A stretch of DNA of 64,000 bases from Caldilineaceae bacterium (GTDB lineage Bacteria > Chloroflexota > Anaerolineae > Caldilineales > Caldilineaceae), in the NCBI GenBank assembly GCA_011523365.1, contig WTGY01000211.1:18623-82622 (forward strand). Reading direction: 5' to 3'. Made by a program: the position numbers and the translations under genes. Below the pieces are notes generated by a model that searched no databases, had not been told where the DNA came from, and saw only the letters and a program-made list of their open reading frames with translations. This document shows positions 62,304 to 64,000 of this stretch, one piece after another (the first letter of the stretch is position 1; every line of letters starts with the position of its first letter).

Positions 62304-63689
62304 TCATTCATTCGATTCAGGCTGCCTGGCGTGTTTGGCGGCAGGGGGGCGCCTGGCGGGCACGCCGTATACGAGCGTGTCCTCGTCGACGTCCCGCGTT
62401 ACGACGGAGCCGGCGCCGGTGCGGGCGCGGGCGCCGAGGGTAACGGGGGCAACCAGGAGCGTGTCGCTGCCGAGGAAGACGTCATCGCCGAGAATTGTGC
62501 GGTTTTTTGTGACGCCGTCGAAGTTACAGGTGATGGTGCCGGCGCCGACATTTACATTTTCGCCAACTGTGGCATCGCCGATGTAGCTGAAATGACCCAT
62601 TTTGACGCCTTTGCCGAGGCGGCTGTTCTTCACTTCGCCGAAGTTTCCCATATGTACATCTTCGCCAAGATGGGCGCCGGGCCGCAGATGGCCGAAGGGG
62701 CCGACTTCGCTGCCCCGGTCCATTCTGGCCTGCTCGATGACGCTGTACTCGACGCGGCAGGTATCCCCGATTGCGCTGTCGACGATGCGGCTATTGGGCC
62801 CGATGCAGCAACCGGCGCCGATGGTGGTGGCGCCCTGCAGGTGGGTTCCGGGAAGGATGGTCGAGTCCTGGCCGATGGTCACGTCGGCGTCGATATAGGT
62901 GGATGCGGGGTCGACGATGGTCACGCCGGCGAGCATGTGTTCGGTGTTGATGCGCTGACGCAGGGCGTGTGCGGCGACGGCCATCTGGCTGCGGTCGTTG
63001 ATGCCGAGTGTTTCTTCCGGCGCGGCGGCAACGGTTTCGACTTCCCGGCCCTGTTCGACGGCGATTGCGAGCAGATCGGTCAGATAGAGTTCCCCGCTGG
63101 CGCTGGGCGCCAGGAGGGAGATGTTCTCCCAGAGCCAGTGGGCGTTGAAGCAGTAGACGCCGGGGTTGAGCTCGCGAATGGCGAGCTGTTCGGGCGTGCA
63201 GTCGACCTCTTCGACGATTGCGCGGACGGAGCCATTCCGGTTGCGGACGATGCGGCCGAATCCCTGTGCATCTGTACGCTCGACCGTCAGGAGGGAGAGC
63301 GCCGCCGGCCGGTTTTGCCGATGTGGACTGCCGGCGCGAATTTGAGTCAACCGCTTGAGCGTTTCGGGCCGGAGAAGGGGCATATCGGCGTAGAGGACGA
63401 GGACCCGGTCGGCCCGTTGATAGAGGCGTTCTTTTGCCTGCATCAGGGCATGTCCCGTGCCGAGGAGATCCTTCTGCACGCTGTAGTCGACGCGCTCGCC
63501 GAGGTAATCCTGCACCTGTTTTCTTGCATGGCCGACGACAACGACCGGCCGCAGGTCGGAGAGCCCGTCCACCGCCTGCAGGGACCACTCGATCAGAGGC
63601 CGTCCGGCCAGAGGATGCAGGGATTTGGGCAGGGTCGAGTTCATGCGGGTGCCGTGCCCGGCAGCCAGGATGACGGCGGCAACAGTCAT
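62304..63689 (-). CDS. glmU: Bifunctional UDP-GlcNAc pyrophosphorylase / glucosamine-1-phosphate acetyltransferase
   Basis: 461 residues, the usual length. It acetylates glucosamine 1-phosphate and then adds UMP to make UDP-GlcNAc, the precursor of peptidoglycan. The N-terminal nucleotidyltransferase begins with ILAAGHGTRMNSTLPKSLHPL, with LYADMPLL (metal-binding Asp) near 104. The C-terminal part has the left-handed beta-helix hexapeptides (ATIGAGCCIGPNSRIVDSAIG, then HMGNFGEVKNSRLGKGVKMGHFSYIGDATVGENVNVGAGTITCNFDGVTKN in pieces) with catalytic His in MGHFSY. The gap to the CNNM/CBS gene is 119 nt on the same strand. Confidence 0.96.
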   Translation of the reverse strand: MTVAAVILAAGHGTRMNSTLPKSLHPLAGRPLIEWSLQAVDGLSDLRPVVVVGHARKQVQDYLGERVDYSVQKDLLGTGHALMQAKERLYQRADRVLVLYADMPLLRPETLKRLTQIRAGSPHRQNRPAALSLLTVERTDAQGFGRIVRNRNGSVRAIVEEVDCTPEQLAIRELNPGVYCFNAHWLWENISLLAPSASGELYLTDLLAIAVEQGREVETVAAAPEETLGINDRSQMAVAAHALRQRINTEHMLAGVTIVDPASTYIDADVTIGQDSTILPGTHLQGATTIGAGCCIGPNSRIVDSAIGDTCRVEYSVIEQARMDRGSEVGPFGHLRPGAHLGEDVHMGNFGEVKNSRLGKGVKMGHFSYIGDATVGENVNVGAGTITCNFDGVTKNRTILGDDVFLGSDTLLVAPVTLGARARTGAGSVVTRDVDEDTLVYGVPARRPPAAKHARQPESNE

Positions 63690-64000
63690 TCAGGATGCTC
63701 CTATGCTCCAGGGAAAAGAAGCGGCGCGCGCGGAGAACGCGGACGGCGGGCGGTCAGCGCGTCGGTCAGATGTTCAAGCGCGAGAGGGACGGCGGATCTG
63801 TTGGAGGATAAGAATGGTAGAGAACCGGGTTCTGGAGGGTTATCATCCATGAAGCAGATCGCAGACGGGGGCCAGATTGGTGTCTGCGCACATTCTAACA
63901 CAAAGGAGCAGGTTGTCCAGAGACGCTTTCGTTGGTGGAGAGTGAAAGAAAGAGGAGATTGGCAGCGGTCTACTCTCACACGGGGTCGCCCCCGCACTAC
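63690..64000. other. Region upstream of glmU
   Basis: 311 nt to the window edge. It should hold the glmU promoter. A minus-strand frame at 63701-63997 has no ribosome site and no family features, so I do not call a gene. Confidence 0.4.

Noticed and set aside
63701..63997. Minus-strand frame before glmU
   Set aside because: No ribosome site, no domain, and Arg/Pro-rich content typical of non-coding GC-rich sequence.

Overview
The window is a 64 kb stretch of GC-rich bacterial chromosome. It carries 46 protein-coding genes that I can support, no rRNA and no tRNA or CRISPR array that I could see. The gene content (paired GlgC-type proteins, ArsA-like ATPase, CehA/McbA hydrolase, bacterial SUI1 protein, many GTG/TTG starts with clear Shine-Dalgarno sites) best fits a Chloroflexota genome of the Anaerolineae/Caldilineae type. 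That is an inference from style and family content, not a proven placement.

Layout. 1-7.7 kb: 5' part of a chromate transporter, a membrane-anchored CapA-like protein, a small protein with an internally duplicated domain, an AIM24-family protein, a SUI1/YciH-like factor, and an intact glgC followed by a paralogue that has lost the nucleotide-loop and catalytic residues. 8.2-15.3 kb: three tandem GT39-like membrane glycosyltransferase paralogues. 15.9-23.3 kb: two unrecognised genes, a CitE-like lyase, an XRE-ImmA/IrrE plus PIN module, VanZ-like protein, bactofilin and PlsY. 23.6-30.8 kb: catalase, a two-domain VOC protein, a zinc alcohol dehydrogenase, a beta-propeller protein and an alpha/beta hydrolase. 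30.9-38.8 kb: a same-strand catabolic-looking cluster (CehA/McbA hydrolase, Gfo/Idh oxidoreductase, aldose epimerase, DUF3179 protein, SDR, MFS transporter). 38.9-48.2 kb: Rieske fusion protein, small hypotheticals, phytoene-desaturase-like oxidoreductase, ArsA ATPase, an SH3b-repeat protein and a Crp/Fnr regulator. 49.5-64 kb: rho, a LysM/M23 peptidase, then a long minus-strand run: fumarase, two nucleoside-type ABC permeases, a histidine kinase, a sugar-dehydrogenase lipoprotein, cytidine deaminase, a CNNM/CBS protein and glmU.

The most striking observation is in the DUF3179 gene at 35654-36658. Its reading frame is interrupted by one in-frame TGA exactly where the family has the first Cys of its conserved CxxC motif. 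The frame continues with normal family sequence, and a 7-bp hairpin with a GGUCU loop lies 14 nt after the TGA. This looks like a selenocysteine codon with a bacterial SECIS element, giving a UxxC redox motif.

A second theme is a family of dispersed non-coding repeats (near 15.4, 26.6 and 48.6-49.1 kb) that share modules, including a 69-bp block that is identical in two copies 33 kb apart.
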